A stretch of 64,000 bases of DNA, from contig JAKOVY010000032.1 in assembly GCA_029781825.1 (NCBI GenBank), forward strand, positions 23,438-87,437, read 5' to 3'. This stretch comes from Bacillota bacterium. Lineage in GTDB: Bacteria > Bacillota > Syntrophomonadia > Syntrophomonadales > DTU052. The translations under genes were made by a program, and so were the position numbers. This document shows, in pieces, positions 32,022-42,236 of the stretch. The notes below the pieces were generated by a model. It made no database searches and was not told the DNA's origin. It saw nothing but the letters and a program-made list of their open reading frames with translations. Position 1 is the stretch's first letter, and each line of letters starts with the position of its first letter.

Positions 32022-32474
32022 ATGTACAAACCCAGTTTTGTTCACTATCTCACCAAGCTGTTGGTAGACATAATGTTCTACGGTGGGATCGTCTGCTGTA
32101 TACTGGTGCCGTTTTTGGTCAGATGGGGCAGCCAGTACTTTGGCTACAAAGAAAGCGTCATACTTCCATTCACCATTGTCCTGTTCTGTTCAGGCGTTAC
32201 GGCGGTATACATCATGTACAATCTGAAGTCGATGTTCAAAACCCTGCTGGGGGGTAATCCGTTTGTTTGGGAGAATGTCCGCTGTTTTCGGAAACTTGCT
32301 GTAGCCAGCTTTGTGATAGCATTGCTTTTCATCATCAAGTGTTTCTTCTGGTTTACGATAGCCACGGTGTTAATCGTTCTGGTCTTCGTCATCGCCGGCC
32401 TCTTCTGCTTGACCCTGAAAGATGTGTTCAAACAGGCCGTTTACTACAAAGAAGAAAACGATTATACCGTGTGA
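32022..32474 (+). CDS. DUF2975-like four-TM membrane protein
   Basis: Four hydrophobic segments, immediately followed by a small XRE regulator as is common for DUF2975. Confidence 0.7.
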   Translation: MYKPSFVHYLTKLLVDIMFYGGIVCCILVPFLVRWGSQYFGYKESVILPFTIVLFCSGVTAVYIMYNLKSMFKTLLGGNPFVWENVRCFRKLAVASFVIALLFIIKCFFWFTIATVLIVLVFVIAGLFCLTLKDVFKQAVYYKEENDYTV

Positions 32475-32488
32475 GGAAGTGAAGTGGA

Positions 32489-32719
32489 ATGCCGATAAAG
32501 GTAAATCTCGATGTGATGATGGCCAAACGAAAAATCGGCCTCATGGAACTGGCCGAGAAGATTAATATATCCCCTGCGAATCTCTCGATACTCAAAAACA
32601 ACAAGGCCAAGGCCATTCGCTTCTCCACCCTGGAAGCCATATGCCGGGCTTTGGACTGTCAGCCGGCCGATATCCTGGAGTATGAGGAGGATCAAGATGG
32701 AAAAGACCGTACAGAATAG
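32489..32719 (+). CDS. XRE-family HTH transcriptional regulator (YozG-like)
   Basis: MPIKVNLDVMMAKRKIGLMELAEKINISPANLSILKNNKAKAIRFSTLEAICRALDCQPADILEYEE. Confidence 0.92.
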   Translation: MPIKVNLDVMMAKRKIGLMELAEKINISPANLSILKNNKAKAIRFSTLEAICRALDCQPADILEYEEDQDGKDRTE

Positions 32720-34112
32720 GCTGTTGTTGTACGCCCTGATCTCTGCCGTCAGTTTTATCTTTCTCATCATGCCCGACTACGCAGCGATCAGTGTGCCCCT
32801 GTTTTTCGTACTGCAGTTTGCCTGCTGGTACTATCTGGCCCCGGAGAAAAAGCCGTTATGGCTGTTCGTACCGATCTTCATCCTTTCCCTGAACCCATTT
32901 ATCAGTGCCAATCCCATCTGGCATGCTTCCAATGTGTTCGTTATCATCGGTCTCTACAGCGTTATGGTCCTGGTGATGATTGATCAGTTCCCGATCAAGG
33001 AGGATTCGTTCAGGTTTGTTTTCAACGTAATCGAAAATGTTTTTCGACCGCTGAAACACGCACTGCTGCCCTTCAAGTGGTGGAGCAGGGATCAACAGAA
33101 AAAGACCGAGATCATTAAGAGGGTTGCAATAGGAATTGCTGTCATCGTGCCCTGCCTGTTTATTCTTATAGTCATGCTGGCGTCGGCAGACATGGTCTTC
33201 CTGAAAGGTACCAGCAGATTCTTTGACAGTCTATGGCATTTCTTGGATTCGGAAATGGTTTATAAGACAATCTGGGGGGCAGCCGTCGGGCTGTACCTGT
33301 TTGGCTTCATGTACATCGCCTGCAATCCCGGGGATGGGGCGCAGATACGTGAACCACAGGCCTCCAATAAGGACCTGGCCATTTTAAATGCCCTGCTAAT
33401 TTCGGTTTTGACGGTTTACACCCTGTTTGTTTTCATACAGTTCCGCTACCTCTTTGCCGGGGCTGAGCTTCCATATGGATTGAGTTACTCCGAATACGCC
33501 CGGAGAGGGTTTTTCGAGCTCTTGTTCCTGAGCGGGTTTAACATCATGCTTATCCTGATATCCGTACGTTTGACCAGGTTAAGAGAAGGCTTGGGGGCGA
33601 AGATAGCCGGGTACCTGTGCCACTATCTCTGTGTGGTTACCATAATACTGCTGACCTCCTCCTTCTACCGGTTGTGGCTGTACAGCGCGGATTTCGGTTT
33701 GACCAGATTGCGGCTGCTCGTTTTTGGGTTTCTCATCTTTGAAGCCATAGGCTTGCTGATTACGTTCTTATATATCCAGAAACCGAAGTTTAACATCGTC
33801 GCGGTTTATCTTTCCATCGGACTGCTTTACTACCTCACACTGAACATTGTGCCCATTGACAACCTGATTGCGAAAAACCAGGTAGACAGGTATTTTGCTC
33901 TCCAGAGACAGGGCATTGAATACATTATGACCCTGTCGCCGGATGCGGCCCCGCAGATCGCCCGCCTGCTTGGCAGCGACGAGGTCGATGAGCATACACA
34001 ACAACTGGCTCGCAAGTATTTTTCCGACCTCAATGCCAGGTACTCGGTTGAGGAACGGGGTTGGCAGGGATATAACCTGTCTATTGCACGGGGGGTTCGG
34101 ATAGGGTATTAA
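32697..34112 (+). CDS. DUF4153/DUF4173-like multi-pass membrane protein
   Basis: About ten hydrophobic segments; YSEYARRGFFELLFLSGFN motif typical of DUF4173. Confidence 0.7.
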   Translation: MEKTVQNRLLLYALISAVSFIFLIMPDYAAISVPLFFVLQFACWYYLAPEKKPLWLFVPIFILSLNPFISANPIWHASNVFVIIGLYSVMVLVMIDQFPIKEDSFRFVFNVIENVFRPLKHALLPFKWWSRDQQKKTEIIKRVAIGIAVIVPCLFILIVMLASADMVFLKGTSRFFDSLWHFLDSEMVYKTIWGAAVGLYLFGFMYIACNPGDGAQIREPQASNKDLAILNALLISVLTVYTLFVFIQFRYLFAGAELPYGLSYSEYARRGFFELLFLSGFNIMLILISVRLTRLREGLGAKIAGYLCHYLCVVTIILLTSSFYRLWLYSADFGLTRLRLLVFGFLIFEAIGLLITFLYIQKPKFNIVAVYLSIGLLYYLTLNIVPIDNLIAKNQVDRYFALQRQGIEYIMTLSPDAAPQIARLLGSDEVDEHTQQLARKYFSDLNARYSVEERGWQGYNLSIARGVRIGY

Positions 34113-34271
34113 GTGCTGGAACCGGTTTGTGTTTTCTGCCGCCAACACATTGATCGATCCATCAGCTAAATGTCCTATAATATTAAATATACTGAATATA
34201 TTCCGTTCTACGGTACCGTGACGGGAAGGGCAGGTTTGAACGGGAACGACTGGTCGGGGAGTGAGCCGTAA

Positions 34272-37200
34272 TTGCCCCATATTAACATACCGATTCTACC
34301 CAGGATTGTTCATCGCCATCGTCTGGAAAGGCTTTTGGAAGGAGCAGCCGACAAAAGGTTTACTCTGGTAACCGGTTCCCCCGGTCAGGGCAAGACTACT
34401 CTGGTGGCCAGCGTTCTCAAGCGGCTGCCGAACAATGTTTTCTGGTATTCGCTCGACCAGTTCAATGCCAACCTGTCCCAGTTTATTGCCGATCTGCTGG
34501 CCTTTTTGCAGAGTTTCGCCGTAACGCCCGGTATCGACGTTAACTCACTCTGTACCGGTTCGGTTGAAGAAACGTCCTTGACTCTGGCGGATATTCTTCA
34601 AAAAACTCAACTGGAAAACGGCCTTATTATTGTGATGGACGATTTTCATTACGCTGAAGAATCCGGTGATTTTGAGACATTTATTCAATTACTGATATCC
34701 CAGGCTCCCCCTGATTATCACTTCATAATAATCTCGCGCCATAAGCCCCGGTGGAAACTGGCAAAGAATACGATACAACGCAAGATGCTCAGCATTAATG
34801 ATGCCCAGCTGGCATTTACGCTGGGAGAGTGTCACGAATTCTTCAGCGAGATTTACGAGATGAACCTGTCCCGGGAGCAGATGGAAAGCGTTATGGGGCT
34901 GGTTGAAGGCTGGACACCGATTATGGTTATGCTGGGGGAGATGCTTTCCAACGAACAATTCAGCCCGGACTTTTTGAATATAGAGTCGGCCTTCCTGCTA
35001 AAGAAGATCCCCGTTTTAAGTGCATATCTGGAACAAGAATGCTTTAATAATCTCTTGCCCGAGCAGCGGAACGTCTTGCTGGCAACATCGATTGTCGAAG
35101 AGGTATCTGCCGATTTGGCCGGTATCTTAGCGGGGGAAACAGCAGCGTCTGTTCTGAATGATCTCGCAGCCGGCAATATGCTGGTATTCGCGGTAGAAGG
35201 AGAGTTCGGCACCTTTAGGCTGCATTCGCTCTGGAAGTCGTTTCTTATGCGGAAGGCTACCGAGTTATGGGGCACGGATAAAGTCCATGATCTGCATAAG
35301 AAAGCCGGTGACTATTTCTTTTCCCAAAGTAATTGGAAGAAAGCAATCTATCATTATATTCAGGGCCAGGATGTAGAGAGTACAATAGAAGTGCTAAAGA
35401 GGTCGCGACCGGAAATTCTCGGCTACGAGTTGGCTGAACGCCTCCACTCGCTGATTATCAAGTCTCCGTCCGATAAAAAAGAATACGGCCCCTGGATGAA
35501 TTTTGCCCTGGCCTGTTCAGTTAGACTTCGGGATCCCATCCTCTGGCGGCATTACTTGCAGCAAGCCCTGGAGGGGTTCCGTAAAAATAACGACATTATG
35601 GGAGAGTTGTATGCGCTGGGGCAGAGTATAACGGTATTGCTGTACCTGGGAGACTTTCAGCAGATGGAGACCCTGCTTTCCTTTCCGACAAATCGCGCGG
35701 ATGCGACGGAGGGAACAGATTTAAGAATAACTGCTTTCGAGGAAATATATGCCGCCATGGGTCACTGTTATTTGACGGGGAATCTCAGAGAGGCGGCACG
35801 AGCAGGGGAAGAAGCCAGGAAAATCGGGTTCATATTAAGGGATGATTATACAAAAATATGGGCCGGTTGGGCATTGGCGATGGCGAACTGGTTTATCGGC
35901 AACTTTGATGCCGCGCACAAGAGGTTATCCGAGGCTTTTGAAATAATGGATTCGGGCGAAGCGGACGATCTGGCTTCAGTTCAGCTCCCATATATGGCAG
36001 GACTCATTGCCGATTTTACGGGTGAATTTGGGACTGCCCAGTCTTATCTGGAGCGTTCCCTGGAAAGGGCCCAAAAGCTCGGTATGGACGCCAATATATT
36101 CTATATTAAAAACTTTGCCTGCTACGCTGCGCTTTATCTCAATGATTTTGAATTGTGTGAAAAGCTTTTCAACGAGATGGGCGACATTATGGGGGTATTT
36201 GCGGACGGCGAAAATGACCATATCATGTCATACTATTGGACCTGGAGAGGTCACTACATGTATGTCAGAGGTCAATGCGATGAGGCGGCCGCCTTGGCGG
36301 GCCATGCCTTAAAACTCAGGAGAAAATCCGGAGGAGAGATGTACCTCATCAAATGCCTCCTGGTTCTGGGGGGAGCTTTAAGAGAAATCGGCAATTACCA
36401 GGCTTCCGAGCGTTATCTGCAGGAGGCTTTAAAGAGGAGCATCGCTGCCGGCAGCATATTCCTTCAGGCCTCATGTCATCTGCAGTTGGCGCTTCTGTAT
36501 GACCTGTTGAACAGAAAAGAGTTGTTTGCGGAAAACCTTGAAGGTTTATTCAGAATTTCCATGGAGAAATCATATTATCATTGGTTTATGTGGAGAGACG
36601 ACCACGTGAACCGGATAATCACTCAAGCAGAGGACCGAGACGAATATAAGGCTTATATCAAGGAATTACGCAGGCGCCGCTTAAGTTCGACCGACGTTAA
36701 TATCAAAAAGGACGAAGGCCGTGCCAAACCGTTGAAACTGTCGATGTTGGGACCGTTGGTTGTGGATATTGATGGAAAGAAAATGGCTAACCTCCGCCTA
36801 AAAAAACCCTTGTACCTTTTGGCTCTGCTGGCCGCCAAATCGGTACCGGTCAGCATGGACACCGTAATAGAAGAGATGTGGCCTGATACGGATGTCAAGT
36901 CGGCCCGGAGCAACTTCCATTACACCTTGAACCGTCTGCGCAATTTCCTGGGCAAACACAATTTCATAATTCTAAAAGATGGGTTGTGCAGCCTTAATTG
37001 GGATGAGGTATGGACCGATATTCACCAATTCCGGGAATTGAATGAAAAAGCAGCCAAGCTTATTGATTCCAACCAGATATCTGAAGCCATTGAGCTGCTT
37101 AAGGAAGCAATTACGATTTATCGGGGAGATCTTCTGGAGGGGGAGAGCCTGGGTCCGTTGTTAACGGTTGAAAGCGAAGCCCTGGCAAAAAGGAATTACG

Positions 37201-37514
37201 ATTGCCTGGTTACCCTGGGAAGACTTCTCCTGCAGACGGGTGAGTACGAAGAAGCCTTAAATATTCTGAACAGGGCATCATCCCAATCCTTTGCCGACGA
37301 GAATTCGTATCGCCTTCTGATGCTGGCTCATTATGCCTTATGCAACCCGGGGCAGGCCCTGCAGATCTACAACAAATTGGAGAGGACTTTGGCTTCAGAA
37401 TTCCAAGCTAATCCCCATCGAAGGACCAAAGAATTGAGAGACCTTATTAGAAGTGGAACCGACCAGCCGGTATCAGAACTGGTCAAATTGCTTTCCCGTG
37501 AGGACGGCAATTAA
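34272..37514 (+). CDS. MalT/LuxR-like STAND ATPase with TPR repeats and C-terminal BTAD-type transcriptional activator domain (TTG start)
   Basis: GSPGQGKTTLVASVL Walker A, VMDDFHYAEE Walker B, wHTH KKPLYLLALLAAKSVPVSMDTVIEEMWPD plus BTAD. Confidence 0.85.
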   Translation: MPHINIPILPRIVHRHRLERLLEGAADKRFTLVTGSPGQGKTTLVASVLKRLPNNVFWYSLDQFNANLSQFIADLLAFLQSFAVTPGIDVNSLCTGSVEETSLTLADILQKTQLENGLIIVMDDFHYAEESGDFETFIQLLISQAPPDYHFIIISRHKPRWKLAKNTIQRKMLSINDAQLAFTLGECHEFFSEIYEMNLSREQMESVMGLVEGWTPIMVMLGEMLSNEQFSPDFLNIESAFLLKKIPVLSAYLEQECFNNLLPEQRNVLLATSIVEEVSADLAGILAGETAASVLNDLAAGNMLVFAVEGEFGTFRLHSLWKSFLMRKATELWGTDKVHDLHKKAGDYFFSQSNWKKAIYHYIQGQDVESTIEVLKRSRPEILGYELAERLHSLIIKSPSDKKEYGPWMNFALACSVRLRDPILWRHYLQQALEGFRKNNDIMGELYALGQSITVLLYLGDFQQMETLLSFPTNRADATEGTDLRITAFEEIYAAMGHCYLTGNLREAARAGEEARKIGFILRDDYTKIWAGWALAMANWFIGNFDAAHKRLSEAFEIMDSGEADDLASVQLPYMAGLIADFTGEFGTAQSYLERSLERAQKLGMDANIFYIKNFACYAALYLNDFELCEKLFNEMGDIMGVFADGENDHIMSYYWTWRGHYMYVRGQCDEAAALAGHALKLRRKSGGEMYLIKCLLVLGGALREIGNYQASERYLQEALKRSIAAGSIFLQASCHLQLALLYDLLNRKELFAENLEGLFRISMEKSYYHWFMWRDDHVNRIITQAEDRDEYKAYIKELRRRRLSSTDVNIKKDEGRAKPLKLSMLGPLVVDIDGKKMANLRLKKPLYLLALLAAKSVPVSMDTVIEEMWPDTDVKSARSNFHYTLNRLRNFLGKHNFIILKDGLCSLNWDEVWTDIHQFRELNEKAAKLIDSNQISEAIELLKEAITIYRGDLLEGESLGPLLTVESEALAKRNYDCLVTLGRLLLQTGEYEEALNILNRASSQSFADENSYRLLMLAHYALCNPGQALQIYNKLERTLASEFQANPHRRTKELRDLIRSGTDQPVSELVKLLSREDGN

Positions 37515-38082
37515 TGCTGTAAATATCTTATAACCGCACTCATCCCCTGAGTTAGGAATTACCTTCCTCATCACACTTCTGTTTACCTTTCTTCCAAATC
37601 TGCTTATAAGAACCTGCCAAATTTAATATTTCAAATTGATAGAAAGTTTATCTTTGTCCAAAAAATCTAATGACTTTCCAAGTGAAAACCAAGCGGCCAA
37701 CAAAGTCCGCTGTTGTACGCTGGCGGTAGACTGGTCAGAGTTCATGACGGTCAATCTCATCAATAAGGAGGGAGAAATTAACGGGAAATCATTGAAATCC
37801 ATCAGGGGAACCGGCTTTATGGAGCGCATCCCGGGTTCTCCGACTACCTGAAAAACGGCTGAAAAGCTACCGGAACCTTAGGCATTTATTTATCACGATG
37901 TCCCCATTAACTACCAGCGTCGGCAGGGGATCTTTGATTGGGCCCGATTGTGGAAAAGAATTCGGTTTGAATTCCATCCAACAATAACAAGCACAGTCGC
38001 ACTGCAGATTCTCAGAAAGGGTTTGTGGGGAGAGCTCAGATTTCCTGGTCGGTACCACATTAAGATGAAAGGGTGGAGTTTA

Positions 38083-39324
38083 ATGGAACAGAAGGGTAAG
38101 TTATTTTATGGCTGGTGGATTGTTCTGGCGAGTTTCTTCTTAATGTTTGCAGGGATAGGCATCCTCGTTAATTGTACCGGGGTATTCTTCAGTGCAGTTA
38201 TCCAGGATCTGGGGTTCTCCAGGGCCGGCTTCGGACTTTGGTTTACCCTGGCTATGATTGGGGCTATGGTAGGATCGCCCATTTTGGGCAAGATGATTGT
38301 CAAGTACAACTCGCAGGTGGTCATAAGTGTCTGCCTGATCGTGGCGGGCCTAGCCTTTGCAGCCTATTCGCTGTGTACCCAGTTGTGGCAATTCTATATA
38401 GTCGCGATTATAGCCGGTGTATTCGGAGCGGGAACTTCGACTCTGCCGGCTTCTATTCTTTTGACCAACTGGTTTGTCGACAAACGCGGAACGGCCATGG
38501 GTATAGCTTTTACCGGCAGCGGTATTGGCGGTATGGTTATGAATCCTTTGGCTCAATGGATTATAACCAATTACAGCTGGCAAACGGCATATGTAGTTCT
38601 GGCCATCATTTTCCTCGCAGTTACGCTTCCTTTTGCACTCTTCGTCATCAAACTTCATCCGGCTCTCATGGGCATGAAACCGCTGGGTGATACCGGGGAG
38701 ACTGTGCAAGCTCAGCCCTTGTTCGGCATGACGATGGGTGAGGGTATGAAAACCGCAGTTTTCTGGGTTTTGGGGATAAGCTTATTCCTGATCAGTCTTA
38801 TCCAGGTAGGCTTGCAGAACAATATCCCCATATTCCTTCAGGACCTCGGCCATACCGCAACTTTTGCAGCTACCGTCATGTCGATCTATATGGGACTCCT
38901 GGTCCTTGGTAAGATGCTGCTGGGTTCTATCCTGGACAAGTTTGGACCCAGAGTCGGTATCACCTTCTGCGTAGTGCTGTTTATTGTCGCTTGTTTTGCG
39001 TTTATCGGAGCGAAACCTTTGGTAATAGTAGGTCTGTTTGCTTTGACTTTTGGTCTGGCTGCTCCGATTTCGACAGTAATGCCCTCTTATATGATAGGTT
39101 ATATGTTCGGCAATCTTGACTATGGAACCATATACGGGATAATGAACATTTTCATTACCCTGGGTATGGCAGCCGCTATGCCGATTGCCGGTGCTGTATT
39201 TGACATGACCGGCAGCATGGTACCCACATGGTATATCTTCATGGGTATTGCGGTCGTAATTCTGCTTATGTTCTTCTACCTGATTGGTCGTCAGCCGAAG
39301 TTAAGAGAGCTCTGGCACAGCTAG
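38083..39324 (+). CDS. MFS transporter, oxalate/formate antiporter (OFA)-like family
   Basis: KLFYGWWIVLASFFLMFAGIGILVNCTGVFFSAVIQDLGFSRA; 12 TM pattern. Confidence 0.88.
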   Translation: MEQKGKLFYGWWIVLASFFLMFAGIGILVNCTGVFFSAVIQDLGFSRAGFGLWFTLAMIGAMVGSPILGKMIVKYNSQVVISVCLIVAGLAFAAYSLCTQLWQFYIVAIIAGVFGAGTSTLPASILLTNWFVDKRGTAMGIAFTGSGIGGMVMNPLAQWIITNYSWQTAYVVLAIIFLAVTLPFALFVIKLHPALMGMKPLGDTGETVQAQPLFGMTMGEGMKTAVFWVLGISLFLISLIQVGLQNNIPIFLQDLGHTATFAATVMSIYMGLLVLGKMLLGSILDKFGPRVGITFCVVLFIVACFAFIGAKPLVIVGLFALTFGLAAPISTVMPSYMIGYMFGNLDYGTIYGIMNIFITLGMAAAMPIAGAVFDMTGSMVPTWYIFMGIAVVILLMFFYLIGRQPKLRELWHS

Positions 39325-39374
39325 AACAACCAATAATCATATACGGGTGGGCTTTAAATCTTCTCCCCTTCATA

Positions 39375-39415
39375 GGGTAAAGACCAGTTCTATATTTGAC
39401 TGGTCTTTACCCTTT
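39375..39415. terminator. Perfect 14-bp stem terminator after the MFS gene
   Basis: GGGTAAAGACCAGT-TCTATATTTG-ACTGGTCTTTACCC-TTT. Confidence 0.75.
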
Positions 39416-39718
39416 ATGGGCAGCCTTTCCGACGGAGTATGAGGCTGTTGAGGGAACTCCCTTCGGTTTTGGGGCAGGGTTGTCGTTCAGGAGCTTCCGC
39501 GAGGGGCGTGGGCCATTATCAGCATGCTGGTACAAACCGGGTTTCGGGTTGTCTGCCGGGACCGGGAAGAATATACTCAGACCCTCCCGCCGGCTGAACG
39601 GCTCCTCTCAGATAAAGTGGAGCTACACAAAATCGTAGCTTTTACGAGACACCGAAGGGTGCCCGGGTCCTTTCAGACAAAGTGGAACAGCGCGGTAAAG
39701 GCCGGGGGAATAATTAGA

Positions 39719-40009
39719 CTAGCGGTATTTGCTGATTTTCTCATCAATAGTTACCCCGTCTGCCTTGTAATCAATCTTGACCACTGATATAACCCGGGTC
39801 GCACCTTCTGCCAGGCAGATTTGCTGGGCTTTCTCCACTATTGCCAGAAGCTCTGACAGTTCGCCCTCCATGGTTGTTTCCATAGGGCCGACCACATATC
39901 TGACCCCCGAGTCGCGTATTAGCTCGATAACTTTGTCAACCACCGGATACAGTCGGTCTTCAGGTACATTGGGGATAACCTGGAGACTGAGATTACACTT
40001 CATTAACAC
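39719..40009 (-). CDS. MTH1187/DUF77 thiamine-binding-like family protein
   Basis: CNLSLQVIPNVPEDRLYPVVDKVIELIRDSGVRYVVGPMETTMEGE. Confidence 0.85.
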   Translation of the reverse strand: MLMKCNLSLQVIPNVPEDRLYPVVDKVIELIRDSGVRYVVGPMETTMEGELSELLAIVEKAQQICLAEGATRVISVVKIDYKADGVTIDEKISKYR

Positions 40010-40479
40010 ATCGCTCCTTCTTAAAAATAAAAAACGTTACCCGAAAGATAACTGTTATATGCTATAATTCAAGATTGGTGTATGCCTTCTCCGGTTTATC
40101 CGCATCGGGTTGGCGGGTCGGGACCGGACGCTTTCGAAGCCGGATTTGCCGCATCCCGTGACCCGTGTCTCCCCAACCTGTCCAAAATATGTTCAATGTG
40201 CTAACTATCTTCTTAATATGTTACATTATACCATGTTCATTCCGGCAAGCATGACCCCAAAATCCCGGTTTTTCTATAAATTGGGTAAACACTTTACATA
40301 TATTTAACACCGCTGATTGACATGATTAGTTATAATAAAGTAACAGTTGCTCGTAATTAGCAGGAAATGTTACTGGCAATTGTGACTAGTCTGATTAGTA
40401 TGCTCAATTCAGGGATCCGTGGCCGGATTCTGATTGGTATATGTGTTCGGTATAAGATTTGACGAAAGGAGAGGAGTAA

Positions 40480-41046
40480 ATGGGTAAAGTTGTCTTGTCC
40501 GCCCACCGAGAATCTCGGGAAATGGTTAGAGCAATTGAATCGGCCAGCGGGACCAAGACCAGCCTCTGTTACCAGTGCGGAAAGTGCTCGGCAGGCTGTC
40601 CAGTCGGCTTTGCCATGGATTACACACCGCGCCAGATAGTCCGCCTATTGCAGTTGGGCTTGATTGAACAGGCCTTACAGGCGAAAAGCATATGGATCTG
40701 TGCAACGTGTGATACCTGCAGTACCCGGTGTCCGCGCGGGGTGGATATCGCCTCCATCATGGATGCTTTGCGCCGGGAAGCCTTAAAGCAAGGTAAAGTG
40801 CTGAAGGAAGTATCAGCTTTTAACCAAGCTTTTCTTAACTCGGTGAAGCGTTATGGTCGGAATCATGAAGTCTCATTGGTTCTTGAGTACAACACCCGCA
40901 TCATGAAGCCCTTCAAGAATGCGGAACAGGGACCGATGATGATGTCCAAAGGCAAGCTCAAGATCTTCCCCGAATTCATCAAGGGCAGGGACGAAGTAAA
41001 CCGCATCTTCGAAAAAGTCAAAGCAACGGGAGGTGATCACGAGTGA
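40480..41046 (+). CDS. hdrC: Heterodisulfide reductase subunit C-like
   Basis: CYQCGKCSAGCPVGF and CATCDTCSTRCPRGVDIA; upstream of hdrB. Confidence 0.93.
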   Translation: MGKVVLSAHRESREMVRAIESASGTKTSLCYQCGKCSAGCPVGFAMDYTPRQIVRLLQLGLIEQALQAKSIWICATCDTCSTRCPRGVDIASIMDALRREALKQGKVLKEVSAFNQAFLNSVKRYGRNHEVSLVLEYNTRIMKPFKNAEQGPMMMSKGKLKIFPEFIKGRDEVNRIFEKVKATGGDHE

Positions 41047-42236
41047 GATTGGCATATTACCCCGGATGCTCCCTGGACGCCACCTCCATTGAGTATGGGA
41101 TGTCTACGGAGAAGATGGCCAAGCTTCTGGACATTGATCTCTGGGAAATCCCCGATTGGAACTGCTGCGGGGCCAGCTCTGCTCACCAGACTGACCACTT
41201 CCTGGCCATATCCCTGCCGGCGAGGAACCTGGCAATAGCTGAAAAAGAGGGTCTTGATGTTCTGGCTCCTTGCGCCGCCTGCTACAACCGTTTTCGGGCT
41301 ACGGAATATGAGGTAAGGAACAATGCGAAGACCCGCAGTCGGGTTCAGGAAGTTTTGGGTATGCCCTATGAGGCCTCCCGGAGCACCTTATCCGTCCTGG
41401 AGCTCCTGACGGAACGCTATGGACTTGACAACCTCGCGGCCAAAGTCACCAACCCGTTGAAGGGTATGACACCGGCCTGCTACTATGGGTGTCTTTTAGT
41501 TCGGCCGGTTGCGATAACGGGATTTGATGATCCTGAGGACCCTCAGAGTATGGACCGTATTATGAAGGCACTGGGTGCTTCTCCGGTGGATTGGGCTTTT
41601 AAGACCGAGTGCTGCGGAGCGGGCTTGGGAGTAACCCAGACCGACATCTGTTTGGAAACAACTTATCGGATATTGAGGAACGCCAAGGAGATGGGAGCGG
41701 ACAGCATTGTTACCGCCTGCCCGGTTTGTCACCTTAACCTGGACATGCGGCAGAAAGCGATCGAGAAGAAGTACCAGACGGAATTCAACCTGCCGGTATT
41801 TTACGTGACAGAACTGGTGGCCATAGCCTGTGGTGCCGAACCGGCCACGGTGGGTACCAACCGCCACTTTGTTGAGGCCAACTCCATCTTCCGTGAGCTT
41901 CCGGCCAAGGCCAAGGCCATGGAGGAAGCAGCTCAGGCCGCCAAGGCCGGCAAGGCTGCCAAGGGTGCGGCGAAAGCCAAAGCGGAGAAAACACCGGCCA
42001 AGAGTGAAGAGCCTGAAGTGGCCGAGGATGCCGGCTTGACCCTGGCCAAGAAGGTTTATGATGATGAGGACAAGGCTGCCCAACTGGCGGAAATCCTCAA
42101 GCAGGAACCGGCCCGGGCTGACAAGCTAGCGGAGATACTGGAACAGGACAAAGGCAAGGCCCTTAAGGTGGCCGATGCCTTGCTGGCCAAAAAGGCCAAA
42201 GAGAAATCTGCTGGAGAGGAGGGGAATAAGGCGTGA
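41043..42236 (+). CDS. hdrB: Heterodisulfide reductase subunit B-like with ~110-aa Ala/Lys/Glu-rich C-terminal extension
   Basis: YYPGCSLDATSIEY, WNCCGASSAHQ, ECCGAGLG CCG motifs; low-complexity tail. Confidence 0.93.
   Translation: MRLAYYPGCSLDATSIEYGMSTEKMAKLLDIDLWEIPDWNCCGASSAHQTDHFLAISLPARNLAIAEKEGLDVLAPCAACYNRFRATEYEVRNNAKTRSRVQEVLGMPYEASRSTLSVLELLTERYGLDNLAAKVTNPLKGMTPACYYGCLLVRPVAITGFDDPEDPQSMDRIMKALGASPVDWAFKTECCGAGLGVTQTDICLETTYRILRNAKEMGADSIVTACPVCHLNLDMRQKAIEKKYQTEFNLPVFYVTELVAIACGAEPATVGTNRHFVEANSIFRELPAKAKAMEEAAQAAKAGKAAKGAAKAKAEKTPAKSEEPEVAEDAGLTLAKKVYDDEDKAAQLAEILKQEPARADKLAEILEQDKGKALKVADALLAKKAKEKSAGEEGNKA

Noticed and set aside
37623-37851. Small overlapping ORFs on both strands upstream of the MFS gene
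   Set aside because: No motif support; could be a decayed mobile-element fragment but I cannot show it.
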